Positions 1 through 6,182 of a DNA stretch of 23,303 bases are shown in pieces. The position numbers and the translations under genes were made by a program. This DNA comes from a virus: IMG/VR virus record IMGVR_UViG_3300025695_000098, positions 1 through 23,303 of that record. One strand, 5' to 3'. The stretch's first letter is position 1. Each line of letters opens with the position of its first letter. The notes below the pieces were generated by a model. The model saw nothing but the letters and a program-made list of their open reading frames with translations. It did not search any database and was not told where the DNA came from.

Positions 1-207
1 TTTAGCATTGTTTAACATTTTTAGCATTGTGTTTGTGTCTCTCCCTATCTATTCTTTTTGTAATGTTATAACATATCAAACTATGTTAAACATTCTTAAC
101 AATCTTTCCACATTGTGGAACATTATTTAAAAATAATACTTGCATCTATTTTTATTTTCATGTTATAATTAATCATGAGATAAAATGCAATAACTAGGAG
201 TAGTAGC
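1..207. promoter_or_regulatory. Left control region with AACAT-type repeats and dyads
   Basis: No gene is visible in these 207 bases. The region is very AT-rich and repetitive. TTTAGCATTGT occurs at 1-11 and again at 20-30. ATGTTATAACAT at 63-74 is a perfect 12-bp palindrome, and close relatives of its half-site (TTAACAT, GTTAAACAT, GGAACATT) recur between 10 and 125. TTCCACA-T-TGTGGAA at 106-120 is a perfect dyad with one central base. These look like protein-binding sites upstream of the early promoter at 140-169. Whether this is near the physical genome end cannot be told from the window. Confidence 0.55.
140..169 (+). promoter_or_regulatory. Early promoter P1, sigma70 type with extended -10
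   Basis: The -35 element TTGCAT lies at 140-145 and a perfect -10 TATAAT at 164-169, 18 bp apart. TG at 161-162 makes an extended -10. Transcription would start near 176, about 30 nt before the first gene at 208. T7-like phages use host RNA polymerase for early genes, so this fits the main early promoter. Confidence 0.75.
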
Positions 208-408
208 ATGAAAACTAAGACAGTAAAAGTATTCGGTAAAAGAGTAGCAGTATATGGCAATCGTAACAGAGTGGTCAAGAATAGGTTTGGAGTATCTAGG
301 GGTACTACATTCACGGGCTTACACTTTGGTAAGGCAAGCCATTATCTACACATACCAGCACTATCTCAACGTAGTTTTGGTGGTGTTAAAGACATAGTTA
401 ATATTTAA
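208..408 (+). CDS. Small basic early protein, unknown function
   Basis: This 66-aa protein is the first gene after promoter P1. It has a good ribosome binding site (TAGGAG about 10 nt before the ATG). The protein is strongly basic, rich in Lys, Arg and His, and has no membrane segment or recognisable motif. Small basic proteins at the very start of T7-like genomes often act on host functions (T7 gp0.3 and gp0.4 are examples of the position, not of the sequence). I do not recognise the family. That it is a real gene is supported by the RBS, its position and the neighbouring promoters on both sides. Confidence 0.75.
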   Translation: MKTKTVKVFGKRVAVYGNRNRVVKNRFGVSRGTTFTGLHFGKASHYLHIPALSQRSFGGVKDIVNI

Positions 409-410
409 TA

Positions 411-439
411 TTGACTTTGTAGGGGTGCAATAGTATAGT
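411..439 (+). promoter_or_regulatory. Early promoter P2, sigma70 type
   Basis: The -35 element TTGACT lies at 411-416 and the -10 TATAGT at 434-439, with ideal 17-bp spacing. It lies just after the first gene and would start transcription near 446, ahead of the Gp88-like gene at 486. The -10 box is partly inside an inverted repeat (424-461). Confidence 0.75.
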
Positions 440-461
440 CTCCATAATGTACTATTGTACC
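424..461. repeat. 12-bp inverted repeat over promoter P2, operator candidate
   Basis: Bases 424-435 pair with 450-461 (11 Watson-Crick pairs plus one G-T), leaving a 14-base centre. The left arm covers the first two bases of the -10 box and the right arm falls just past the expected start site. This placement suits a repressor site. Alternatively, transcripts arriving from P1 would carry a 12-bp hairpin here, which could be a processing site. No T-run follows, so it is not an intrinsic terminator. Confidence 0.6.
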
Positions 462-485
462 TTGTAACAGCTAGGAGTAGAAAAG

Positions 486-1193
486 ATGACTTATAACTTA
501 ATAGGCGTAGGTAATAACGCTAAGACTATCAAAGGTGATGGCTCGGAATATATGACAGGTATTCAATATATGAAGCCAGAGAAAACAGAATACAAAGGCA
601 AGGTGTTTAACCTATGTGCAATGGCAGGTGTAGCAGGATGCGCTAAAGGGTGTCTCAATACCGCAGGGCGTGGGCAGATGGGTGTAGTCCAGAAAGGTAG
701 ATTGCGTAAGACTATGCTATACTTGTCTGATAGGATAGGCTACATGGATAACCTCTTTAAGGACTTAGTTAAGTTTAGTAGTAGATACACAAAGCAAAAC
801 ATAAAGCCATGCATCAGGTTAAATGGTACTAGCGATATACAATATGAGAAGACAGGTATCATGCAACAATTTCCAGAGGTACAGTTTTATGACTATACTA
901 AAATTGTAAAACGTGCTTATGCCAAGCTTCCAGATAATTATCACTTGACATTATCATATAGCGAAGCTAACATGGATTATGCCAATCACGTTTATCAGGC
1001 AGTACTAGATACAGGTATCAACATGGCAGTAGTATTCAGGGATAAGTTACCCAAAACATTCAGAGGATTACCTGTTATAGATGGAGATAAGGATGACCTA
1101 AGATTCCTTGACCCGAAAGGTGTAGTAGTAGGACTAAAAGCTAAGGGTAAAGCTAAGCTTGACAAATCAGGTTTTGTAATTGACGTAAAATAA
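486..1193 (+). CDS. Gp88-family phage protein
   Basis: This 235-aa protein begins TYNLIGVGNNAKTIKGDGSEY and carries a cysteine cluster, C44, C52 and C56, followed by LNTAGRG. That arrangement is the hallmark of the phage Gene product 88 family, as I recognise it. Members are widespread in phages, but no biochemical role is established. The clustered cysteines could bind metal, which is inference. The start is clear: TAGGAG lies about 10 nt upstream, and the gene follows promoter P2. It is the largest early gene before the RNA polymerase. Confidence 0.8.
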   Translation: MTYNLIGVGNNAKTIKGDGSEYMTGIQYMKPEKTEYKGKVFNLCAMAGVAGCAKGCLNTAGRGQMGVVQKGRLRKTMLYLSDRIGYMDNLFKDLVKFSSRYTKQNIKPCIRLNGTSDIQYEKTGIMQQFPEVQFYDYTKIVKRAYAKLPDNYHLTLSYSEANMDYANHVYQAVLDTGINMAVVFRDKLPKTFRGLPVIDGDKDDLRFLDPKGVVVGLKAKGKAKLDKSGFVIDVK

Positions 1194-1207
1194 AAGGGAG
1201 TAGTAAC

Positions 1208-1429
1208 ATGAGAACAACAAAAAGAATGTTAGAAACAAGATTATTAAGAATTAATACTAGACTAGGCACAGAATTTTCGTTAAATACCGAGACATATTAT
1301 GGCGGTTATGAATTGACAACAGAGAATGGTAATATAATTCACTACAGAATACCAGCCAGAGAGATGCTAAAGTATCTAGATGGATTGCTAACAGGCATGG
1401 ACATGCAAGAATGGGGAGCTTACACATGA
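1208..1429 (+). CDS. Hypothetical early protein (73 aa)
   Basis: The 73-aa protein has a basic N-terminus (MRTTKRMLETRLLRINTRL) that could form an amphipathic helix, followed by a more polar, Tyr- and Glu-rich part. The start has a strong RBS (AGGGAG about 7 nt upstream). Its stop overlaps the next start by ATGA, which implies translational coupling with the 35-aa membrane peptide. I do not recognise a family. Confidence 0.7.
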   Translation: MRTTKRMLETRLLRINTRLGTEFSLNTETYYGGYELTTENGNIIHYRIPAREMLKYLDGLLTGMDMQEWGAYT

Positions 1430-1533
1430 TATATTATATACTAGTATTTGGTGCAATCTTTTTACCGCTAGGATTATGGTACATAGACGCAACAATTAGA
1501 AAGGATTTAGATAAATGGGACATAAAAGAATAG
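1426..1533 (+). CDS. 35-aa single-pass membrane miniprotein
   Basis: The start codon overlaps the previous stop as ATGA. The peptide begins IYYILVFGAIFLPLGLWYI, a clear hydrophobic segment of about 19 residues, and ends in a charged tail (RKDLDKWDIKE). It therefore looks like a one-span inner-membrane peptide. Its end overlaps the next gene by 19 bases. The function is unknown. Tiny early membrane proteins in phages may act in host takeover or superinfection exclusion, but nothing here proves that. Confidence 0.6.
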   Translation: MIYYILVFGAIFLPLGLWYIDATIRKDLDKWDIKE

Positions 1534-1817
1534 AGATAGAGTTACCAGATTTAGAACAAAAGCTTTCATTGGTACAAATAACACATGATGATGGACACGT
1601 ACAACATGAGATAGGTTTACTACATTATTATGAGGATGATAGAGGGTATGGTTTAATAGGTGACCCTATATTTACTAACGATTTACAAGAAATGTTTGAC
1701 ATAGTAGACTATGCTATGAAGGGTAACTATAATATTTTTAAGAATACTATTGACATAAAACTTGATGATGGTGTACAATTAGAATTAATAGTAGACAATA
1801 CAAGGGACACAGACTAA
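1515..1817 (+). CDS. Hypothetical acidic early protein (100 aa)
   Basis: The 100-aa acidic protein alternates beta-like hydrophobic and charged stretches (for example IEIELPDLEQKLSLVQI near the start and IDIKLDDGVQLELIVD near the end), suggesting a small beta-rich fold. AAGGA lies about 9 nt before the ATG. It overlaps the membrane miniprotein upstream and is followed within 3 nt by a zinc-ribbon gene. No family is recognised. Confidence 0.7.
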   Translation: MGHKRIEIELPDLEQKLSLVQITHDDGHVQHEIGLLHYYEDDRGYGLIGDPIFTNDLQEMFDIVDYAMKGNYNIFKNTIDIKLDDGVQLELIVDNTRDTD

Positions 1818-1819
1818 CA

Positions 1820-1981
1820 ATGAATTGTTTACGCTGTAGAACAGAGCTTATATGGGGCAATGACCATGACATATCAGACGAGAGTGGAGAGTTTGCTATC
1901 CTGTCTATCTTGTCTTGCCCTAACTGTAACGCATTAGTAGAGGTATATTACCCGAAGGAGAGTGGATGTGAAAAGCTATGA
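1820..1981 (+). CDS. Zinc-ribbon miniprotein (53 aa)
   Basis: This 53-aa ORF starts two bases after the previous stop. It carries two CxxC knuckles, CLRC at residues 3-6 and CPNC at 33-36, a standard zinc-ribbon layout, plus one extra Cys at residue 50. Such miniproteins in phages may bind nucleic acid or a host protein. The gene ends inside the start region of the next gene, as is usual in this block. The RBS is weak, so translation is probably coupled to the gene upstream. Confidence 0.65.
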   Translation: MNCLRCRTELIWGNDHDISDESGEFAILSILSCPNCNALVEVYYPKESGCEKL

Positions 1982-2210
1982 TATAAAACTAGAAGTAACT
2001 ATGTGGTACGATAAAAACTATACTATCGAAGCACATAATAAAAACCAAGCTATGAAAATAGCAAAAGATTATGCTAAACATGATTTAGAATGTTTTGAAA
2101 ATGTGGATTTGATATCAGATGAAGGAGAAAGCTGGACATATGGGGACATAGAACTACAAGAAGTTTATACAGAGGAGAATGAAGATGGCAAATCACACAG
2201 ACAATACTGA
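1968..2210 (+). CDS. Hypothetical acidic protein (80 aa), GTG start
   Basis: I place the start at the GTG at 1968, because AAGGAG at 1955-1960 gives 7-nt spacing. An earlier GTG at 1962 would leave only one base. The protein begins with a beta-strand-rich stretch (KSYDIKLEVTMWYDKNYTIEA), then a helix with KNQAMKIAKDYAKHD, and ends in an acidic tail. The pattern of a strand followed by an EAxNKxQAMKIAKD-type helix is common in small phage proteins of unknown role. It overlaps the genes on both sides. Confidence 0.65.
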   Translation: MKSYDIKLEVTMWYDKNYTIEAHNKNQAMKIAKDYAKHDLECFENVDLISDEGESWTYGDIELQEVYTEENEDGKSHRQY

Positions 2211-2376
2211 AAGATTAAACGAATTAGATTTAAAAGCATTTAAAGATGGGGTAGCAGATGCTTGCTTGCGTGGCACAAGAGATGAGAAGCAAACACGCTA
2301 CTACTACTACAAGCAAGGCTACGACTTTGGCATGGTACTATACTCAGACATGATACAGGAGAATAATAATGTATAG
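2185..2376 (+). CDS. Small Tyr-rich early protein (63 aa)
   Basis: Two ATGs are available, at 2179 and 2185. GGAG at 2174-2177 is 7 nt from the second, so 2185 is chosen. The 63-aa protein holds FKDGVADACLRG and then a YYYYKQGYDFGMVLY core. The core resembles the DDGYVMGYFNGY and YYIKYGSGYQRGK stretches of the 55-aa protein at 3154, so the two may be distant paralogues. It overlaps the gene before by 26 bases and the next start by 8 bases. No function is known. Confidence 0.65.
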   Translation: MANHTDNTERLNELDLKAFKDGVADACLRGTRDEKQTRYYYYKQGYDFGMVLYSDMIQENNNV

Positions 2377-2491
2377 ATACTACGTAACATACGCATGGCA
2401 AGGCAAGGGGCATGAAATTATTATAGTAGCTGATAGTGAACAAGAAGTACGTAGAGTTATGGATTACTATGATATAGTAGATATAAAATAA
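2369..2491 (+). CDS. 40-aa hypothetical miniprotein
   Basis: The start overlaps the end of the gene upstream. AGGAG lies about 7-8 nt before the ATG. The 40-aa product (MYRYYVTYAWQGKGHEIIIV at the start) alternates strand-forming residues and ends with a short helix EQEVRRVMDYYDIVDIK. It looks like a small beta-beta-alpha unit. It is too short for family assignment. RBS, overlap and operon position are the only support. Confidence 0.55.
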   Translation: MYRYYVTYAWQGKGHEIIIVADSEQEVRRVMDYYDIVDIK

Positions 2492-2502
2492 GAGGAATAG
2501 TT

Positions 2503-2643
2503 ATGAATAGTATTGACTTGTTACATATACAAGTGCTAGAATATTTCAAAGAAGAACTAAAGAATAGACTTGACGAACAGGAACAACCAGTATATCTATG
2601 GTTAGATTTAAAGATAAAGGAAATAAAAAACAGGAAAGAATAA
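2503..2643 (+). CDS. 46-aa helical miniprotein
   Basis: AGAGGAA precedes the ATG at good distance. The 46-aa product is probably one long amphipathic helix: LLHIQVLEYFKEELKNRL, then a short break, then a second charged segment YLWLDLKIKEIKNRKE. It may self-associate or bind another protein, which is inference. Family unknown. The next gene begins 20 nt downstream with its own RBS. Confidence 0.55.
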   Translation: MNSIDLLHIQVLEYFKEELKNRLDEQEQPVYLWLDLKIKEIKNRKE

Positions 2644-2663
2644 ACAAGAAGGGGACTGGCAAC

Positions 2664-3161
2664 ATGAATATATTTTATCTAAGTGAGTACGCAGACGAGG
2701 CGGCAGAGATGCATTGTGATAAACACGCAAGCAAGATGGTGTTAGAGACAGTACAGATGATGAGTGCCGCACATAGATACCTTGATGGTGATGAGTATGC
2801 AGACAGGGTAGGTTTGTATAGCATGGGCAAGGGTCACATGAACCACCCATCTACTAAGTGGGTACGTGCCAGTGAACAGCACTACTACTGGACACTAGAG
2901 TTACTATGGTATCTATCAGCAGAGAAGCTACTCAGGTTTGGTACACCACACAAATCAGCTAGTCTTATAGATGCACTAGCAGTACCACCTGAGAACATAG
3001 AAGACAATGGTTTTGTACCACCACCACAGTGTATGCCTGACAAGTACAAGTGTGATGATACTGTGCAAGCGTACCGCAATTACTATCATGGTGAAAAACC
3101 ATTTGCAGTTTGGAAATACACACAACAACCTACATGGTGGAAGGGATATGGATATGCGTAA
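2664..3161 (+). CDS. Conserved phage protein with HCDKH motif (165 aa)
   Basis: The frame is open from 2598, but the start is placed at 2664, where the ATG follows AAGGGG and the conserved N-terminus MNIFYLSEYADEAAEMHCDK begins. The protein has HCDKHASKMVLETVQMMSAAHR (residues ~17-38), NHPSTKWVR around residues 60-68, and a C-terminal AYRNYYHGEKPFAVW region. I recognise this as a family found in many phages. Its members usually carry HCDKHVVKMxxE, NHPxxxWxR and a Trp-rich C-terminus. The invariant His, Cys, Asp and Lys suggest a metal site or enzyme, but I know of no established activity. Confidence 0.75.
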   Translation: MNIFYLSEYADEAAEMHCDKHASKMVLETVQMMSAAHRYLDGDEYADRVGLYSMGKGHMNHPSTKWVRASEQHYYWTLELLWYLSAEKLLRFGTPHKSASLIDALAVPPENIEDNGFVPPPQCMPDKYKCDDTVQAYRNYYHGEKPFAVWKYTQQPTWWKGYGYA

Positions 3162-3321
3162 TGAATATGATGATGGATATGTAATGGGGTACTTCAATGG
3201 GTATCATGGGTTGACAAGTGTTAATCCTTATGATAGAATGAAACAACCACAGTATTATATTAAGTATGGTTCAGGATACCAACGAGGTAAGCTATTGAAA
3301 GTAAAGGAGAATAAAGAATGA
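3154..3321 (+). CDS. Small Tyr/Gly-rich early protein (55 aa)
   Basis: ATGs occur at 3148 and 3154. AAGGGA at 3141-3146 gives 7-nt spacing to 3154, so that start is preferred; it overlaps the preceding stop by 8 bases. The 55-aa protein contains DDGYVMGYFNGYHG and YYIKYGSGYQRGK. These resemble the core of the protein at 2185, suggesting a small paralogous pair. It ends in a Lys/Glu-rich tail and overlaps the following start (ATGA). Function unknown. Confidence 0.65.
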   Translation: MRNEYDDGYVMGYFNGYHGLTSVNPYDRMKQPQYYIKYGSGYQRGKLLKVKENKE

Positions 3322-3497
3322 GCATGGGGTTCAAGCCCTGTCCACACTGTAAGGGTAAGGGTGAAGCAGAGGCTCTACTTGCAGTAGATGGACAGATAGA
3401 GTGGTTCTGTTCTAATTGTCACAAGTCTTGGACAGAGACACCTACTGATTTAACTACAATATATCAAGACGTTTATACAAAGGAAGAGGTAACTTAA
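3318..3497 (+). CDS. Second zinc-ribbon miniprotein (59 aa)
   Basis: The start overlaps the upstream stop as ATGA, with AAAGGAG about 8-10 nt before it. The 59-aa product begins MSMGFKPCPHCKGKGEA and has CPHC at residues 8-11 and CSNC at 31-34, the typical Lar/restriction-alleviation style of zinc ribbon seen in small phage proteins. The similarity is to the general pattern only. It may bind nucleic acid or a host enzyme. It sits immediately before a membrane miniprotein and the RNA polymerase. Confidence 0.7.
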   Translation: MSMGFKPCPHCKGKGEAEALLAVDGQIEWFCSNCHKSWTETPTDLTTIYQDVYTKEEVT

Positions 3498-3499
3498 TT

Positions 3500-3652
3500 A
3501 TGGTATTACTAACAACAATATTTATAGTAGGACTACTAGCAGTATCACTATATGGATGTGTTGATAATGACACAGATGTGAGTGTACTACAGACTGTAAT
3601 CATGTCAGTAGGAGTAGTAGTTATAGGACTAGCAGGACTAGTAGCTATATAA
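3500..3652 (+). CDS. 50-aa two-span membrane miniprotein
   Basis: The ORF starts 2 nt after the previous stop. Residues 2-20 (VLLTTIFIVGLLAVSLYGC) and about 30-50 (LQTVIMSVGVVVIGLAGLVAI) are hydrophobic and flank a short acidic linker VDNDTD. This predicts two membrane helices with an acidic turn. The RBS (AGAGG, ~12 nt upstream) is distant, so coupling to the zinc-ribbon gene is likely. A holin-like or host-membrane role is possible, but the early position argues against lysis timing. Confidence 0.55.
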   Translation: MVLLTTIFIVGLLAVSLYGCVDNDTDVSVLQTVIMSVGVVVIGLAGLVAI

Positions 3653-3674
3653 GGTATGTAAAGGGGGCTTTCTC

Positions 3675-4481
3675 TTGGTTGTAACTTTAGAAACAAATGA
3701 AACAGAAACTGACCTCATACAAGAACAGTTATCACTAGAAACAGACATGCTTACTGGTGGTATACAACGATATAGAAGTGAGGTATCAAAAGCAGTAGAC
3801 AAGGGCATGGAATCTAACACTGTGTATGGCAGAGCTATAGTATCCAGACTTGTTGAGACTGTAACAAATGGACTGAAAGATTATCTAGCTCATCCTACTA
3901 ATACTAGTAGAGATATTGCTTGGAAAAAATTAAAAGAGATGTTACCTGAAGAGGTAGCCTATCTATCCATAGTATCAATGGTTGATTCCATTAGTAGGAA
4001 GAACACCCTACTGTATGTAGCCAGAACTATTGGTGGTAACGTGGAGATACAAGACAGGCTAGACAGATGGGTACACAGTGAAGGAGATGTAGCAAAGAAT
4101 ACAATCAAGTCAGCCATGAAGAAAGCTTATGGTGCTAGACGTTATGGTCTGACTAACAAGATGAACAAGGATGGGTACGAAGAAAGTGCTTGGTTAAAAT
4201 CTGAGCGAGTACACGTAGGTTTCAAGATGATAGACATCATCATACAGACAACAGGTATAGTTAAGCTTGACACACAGCTAGTATCTAGTAAGCGTAGGGC
4301 AACCTATGTCATACCTACTGAAGATACTATGGATTGGATAAAAGCTTTTAACGAATACATTGAACCATCAAGACCTAGATACTTACCATGTATTATACCA
4401 CCTAAAGAGTGGACAAGCGTAAAGGGTGGTGGGTATCATGGACATGACATAGATGAACTACCTATAGTGAGGCGCAAATGA
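3675..4481 (+). CDS. T7-type RNA polymerase, N-terminal domain as separate gene
   Basis: This 268-aa product matches roughly the first 300 residues of T7 RNA polymerase (promoter-binding N-terminal domain), as judged from memory of the T7 protein. Landmarks in order are PEEVAYLSIVSMVDS near residues 95-109, the SERVHVGFKMIDIIIQTTG stretch near 175-195, and LPCIIPPKEWTSVKGGGY near 237-256. The catalytic motifs are absent and lie in the next gene. The start is TTG at 3675, with AAGGGGG 7 nt upstream. No ATG in frame precedes the homologous region, and the first internal Met (residue 25) lies inside it. The stop overlaps the next ATG as ATGA. The two products must associate to form an active phage polymerase. 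Confidence 0.85.
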   Translation: MVVTLETNETETDLIQEQLSLETDMLTGGIQRYRSEVSKAVDKGMESNTVYGRAIVSRLVETVTNGLKDYLAHPTNTSRDIAWKKLKEMLPEEVAYLSIVSMVDSISRKNTLLYVARTIGGNVEIQDRLDRWVHSEGDVAKNTIKSAMKKAYGARRYGLTNKMNKDGYEESAWLKSERVHVGFKMIDIIIQTTGIVKLDTQLVSSKRRATYVIPTEDTMDWIKAFNEYIEPSRPRYLPCIIPPKEWTSVKGGGYHGHDIDELPIVRRK

Positions 4482-6124
4482 GTTTGAATACACACTTAAA
4501 CAGGCTACAACAACAGGACTTGTCACAAGAATACTCTTGTCTCAACACACTACAGGATACTGAATGGAGAATAAATAAAAAAGTTCTTGAAGTCATACGT
4601 AATCTGTGGGATAATGGACAGGAGTGGGGCAAGCTACCTGCAAGAGAGGACGTACCCTTACCAGTATATCCTTTCACTAAAGAGCCTGACCAGATGACTG
4701 AGGAAGAGAGGAATGAGTTTCGTACATGGTCACGCAAACGAAATGCTATCTACTCCCTTAACAACCGTAGCGTGAGCAAACGTATACAAGTAGAACGAAC
4801 ACTACAGATAGCAGAGCAGTACGCTAAGTACGACAGGTTCTACTATGTGTGGCAGAATGACTTTCGTTCACGCAAGTATGCAAGTAGCACGTTTCTCTCA
4901 CCTCAGTCTGCTGATTGGAGCAAGTCACTACTTGAGTTTGGATACTCAATGACTATTAATAATTGGGATGATGCAAGATGGTTGTGTATTCATGGTGCTA
5001 ACCTATTCGGTAATGATAAGGTATCTCTGAATGACAGAGAGCAGTGGGCTTGGGACTTTGCAGATGAAGTACACAGGATAGTAGCTAATCCTTATGACAA
5101 CCAGCTATGGTTAGAAGCAGACAAACCCTTTCAGTTCTTAGCTTGGTGTTATGAGATGTCAGCCCTTGTTAAGAATGGGTGGGGACATGCAACAAGACTA
5201 CCATGTGCAGCAGATGGTTCTTGCAATGGACTACAACACCTCTCTGCAATCCTCAGGGATGAGGCAGGGGGCAAGGCAACTAACCTTATACCTAGTGACC
5301 TACCGCAAGACATCTACACTCAAGTAGCAGAGGCTACAATCGCTTCTATTAAGGCAGAGGATACAGAGTTAGGACGTATGTGTTTAGAGTTTGGCATTGA
5401 TAGGAAGATAGCTAAGCGTCCTGTTATGATAGTACCCTACTCTGGTACTCGTCATGCCTGTAGGACTTACATAACAGAAGCACTAGAAGATAGGATAAAA
5501 GCAGGTACTCCTAACATATTTGGAGATGACTTGTTTGAGGTATCAGCCTACCTAGCTAGACATGTATGGGATGCAATCAGTAATGTTATTGTGTCTGCTA
5601 GAAGGGTAATGGATTATGTTAAGGAAGTTAGTGAAGTCTATACTAACCACCAAAAACATATGGAGTGGGTTACACCTACTGGTTGGTTAGTACTCCAACA
5701 GTATAGTAACTCACAGCAGAAGCGTATCAAGACACACATCAATGGGGATATTGTATCTCTATCCTTTCCTAAGGATAAACCTGATACTGTGAATAAGAGT
5801 AGAACAAGTCTAGGTGCTAGTCCTAATTTCATTCACAGTCTTGATGCGTCAGCTATGACTAAGACTATTAACAAAGCTACCAAGGTAGGTATTCAAGACT
5901 TTGCTATGGTGCATGACAGCTACGGTACTCACAGTAGTAACATGCCACTGATGTCTGAGATATTACGTGAAGAGTTTGTTAATATGTATGAAGAAAATAA
6001 TGTCTTGCATAACTTGAGACAACATGCTATACTCACACTAGGTACTAACGATGTACCTGAACCACCTGAGTGTGGCAACCTAGACCTACGTAACGTACTG
6101 AAGTCAGACTATTTCTTTGCCTGA
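4478..6124 (+). CDS. T7-type RNA polymerase, catalytic C-terminal part as separate gene
   Basis: The 548-aa product matches T7 RNA polymerase from about residue 300 to the end. Homology starts near its first residues (TEWRINKKVLEV matches T7 TAWKINKKVLAV). Motif A is ADGSCNGLQH with the metal-binding Asp at 247. Motif B has R309, K313 and Y321 in the same spacing as T7 R627, K631 and Y639. Motif C is MVHDSYG with Asp 480. The C-terminus LDLRNVLKSDYFFA matches T7 NLNLRDILESDFAFA, including the final FA that is important in T7. GAGG at 4469-4472 lies 5 nt before the ATG, so it can be translated separately. With its partner, total length is 816 aa versus 883 in T7. Confidence 0.92.
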   Translation: MSLNTHLNRLQQQDLSQEYSCLNTLQDTEWRINKKVLEVIRNLWDNGQEWGKLPAREDVPLPVYPFTKEPDQMTEEERNEFRTWSRKRNAIYSLNNRSVSKRIQVERTLQIAEQYAKYDRFYYVWQNDFRSRKYASSTFLSPQSADWSKSLLEFGYSMTINNWDDARWLCIHGANLFGNDKVSLNDREQWAWDFADEVHRIVANPYDNQLWLEADKPFQFLAWCYEMSALVKNGWGHATRLPCAADGSCNGLQHLSAILRDEAGGKATNLIPSDLPQDIYTQVAEATIASIKAEDTELGRMCLEFGIDRKIAKRPVMIVPYSGTRHACRTYITEALEDRIKAGTPNIFGDDLFEVSAYLARHVWDAISNVIVSARRVMDYVKEVSEVYTNHQKHMEWVTPTGWLVLQQYSNSQQKRIKTHINGDIVSLSFPKDKPDTVNKSRTSLGASPNFIHSLDASAMTKTINKATKVGIQDFAMVHDSYGTHSSNMPLMSEILREEFVNMYEENNVLHNLRQHAILTLGTNDVPEPPECGNLDLRNVLKSDYFFA

Positions 6125-6126
6125 TT

Positions 6127-6140
6127 TCTAAAGTTACAAC
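6127..6140 (+). promoter_or_regulatory. Repeated 14-mer, candidate phage promoter element (copy 1)
   Basis: TCTAAAGTTACAAC begins 2 nt after the RNA polymerase stop and lies in the 58-nt gap before the SSB gene. An identical copy occurs at 14536-14549 before the virion module. T7 has promoters phi2.5 and phi6.5 at the corresponding places. The following bases are similar but shifted by an indel (CTAGC versus ATTAGC), and the sequence is unlike the T7 consensus, so the role is inferred from position and repetition only. Confidence 0.4.
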
Positions 6141-6182
6141 CTAGCCAATCGGCAAAAGCAACAGCAATCGAAGGAGTTTAAT

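Noticed and set aside
123-314. Minus-strand ORFs across the window
   Set aside because: All minus-strand frames lie opposite well-supported plus-strand genes or promoter sequence and show no family motifs or consistent RBS.
2598-2663. Longer N-terminus for the HCDKH protein
   Set aside because: It would overlap the 46-aa gene, has a low-complexity Lys-rich extension, and the family-like N-terminus MNIFYLSEY begins at 2664 with its own RBS.
3007-3153. Longer N-terminus for the 55-aa protein at 3154
   Set aside because: The extension is the shadow of the upstream gene in another frame; AAGGGA at 3141 supports the start at 3154.
4470-4485. Programmed -1 frameshift joining the two RNA polymerase ORFs
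   Set aside because: The second ORF is in the -1 frame, but the overlap (CGC AAA TGA) has no X XXY YYZ slippery heptamer and no clear downstream stem. A GAGG-ATG reinitiation is better supported. A fused product is not fully excluded.
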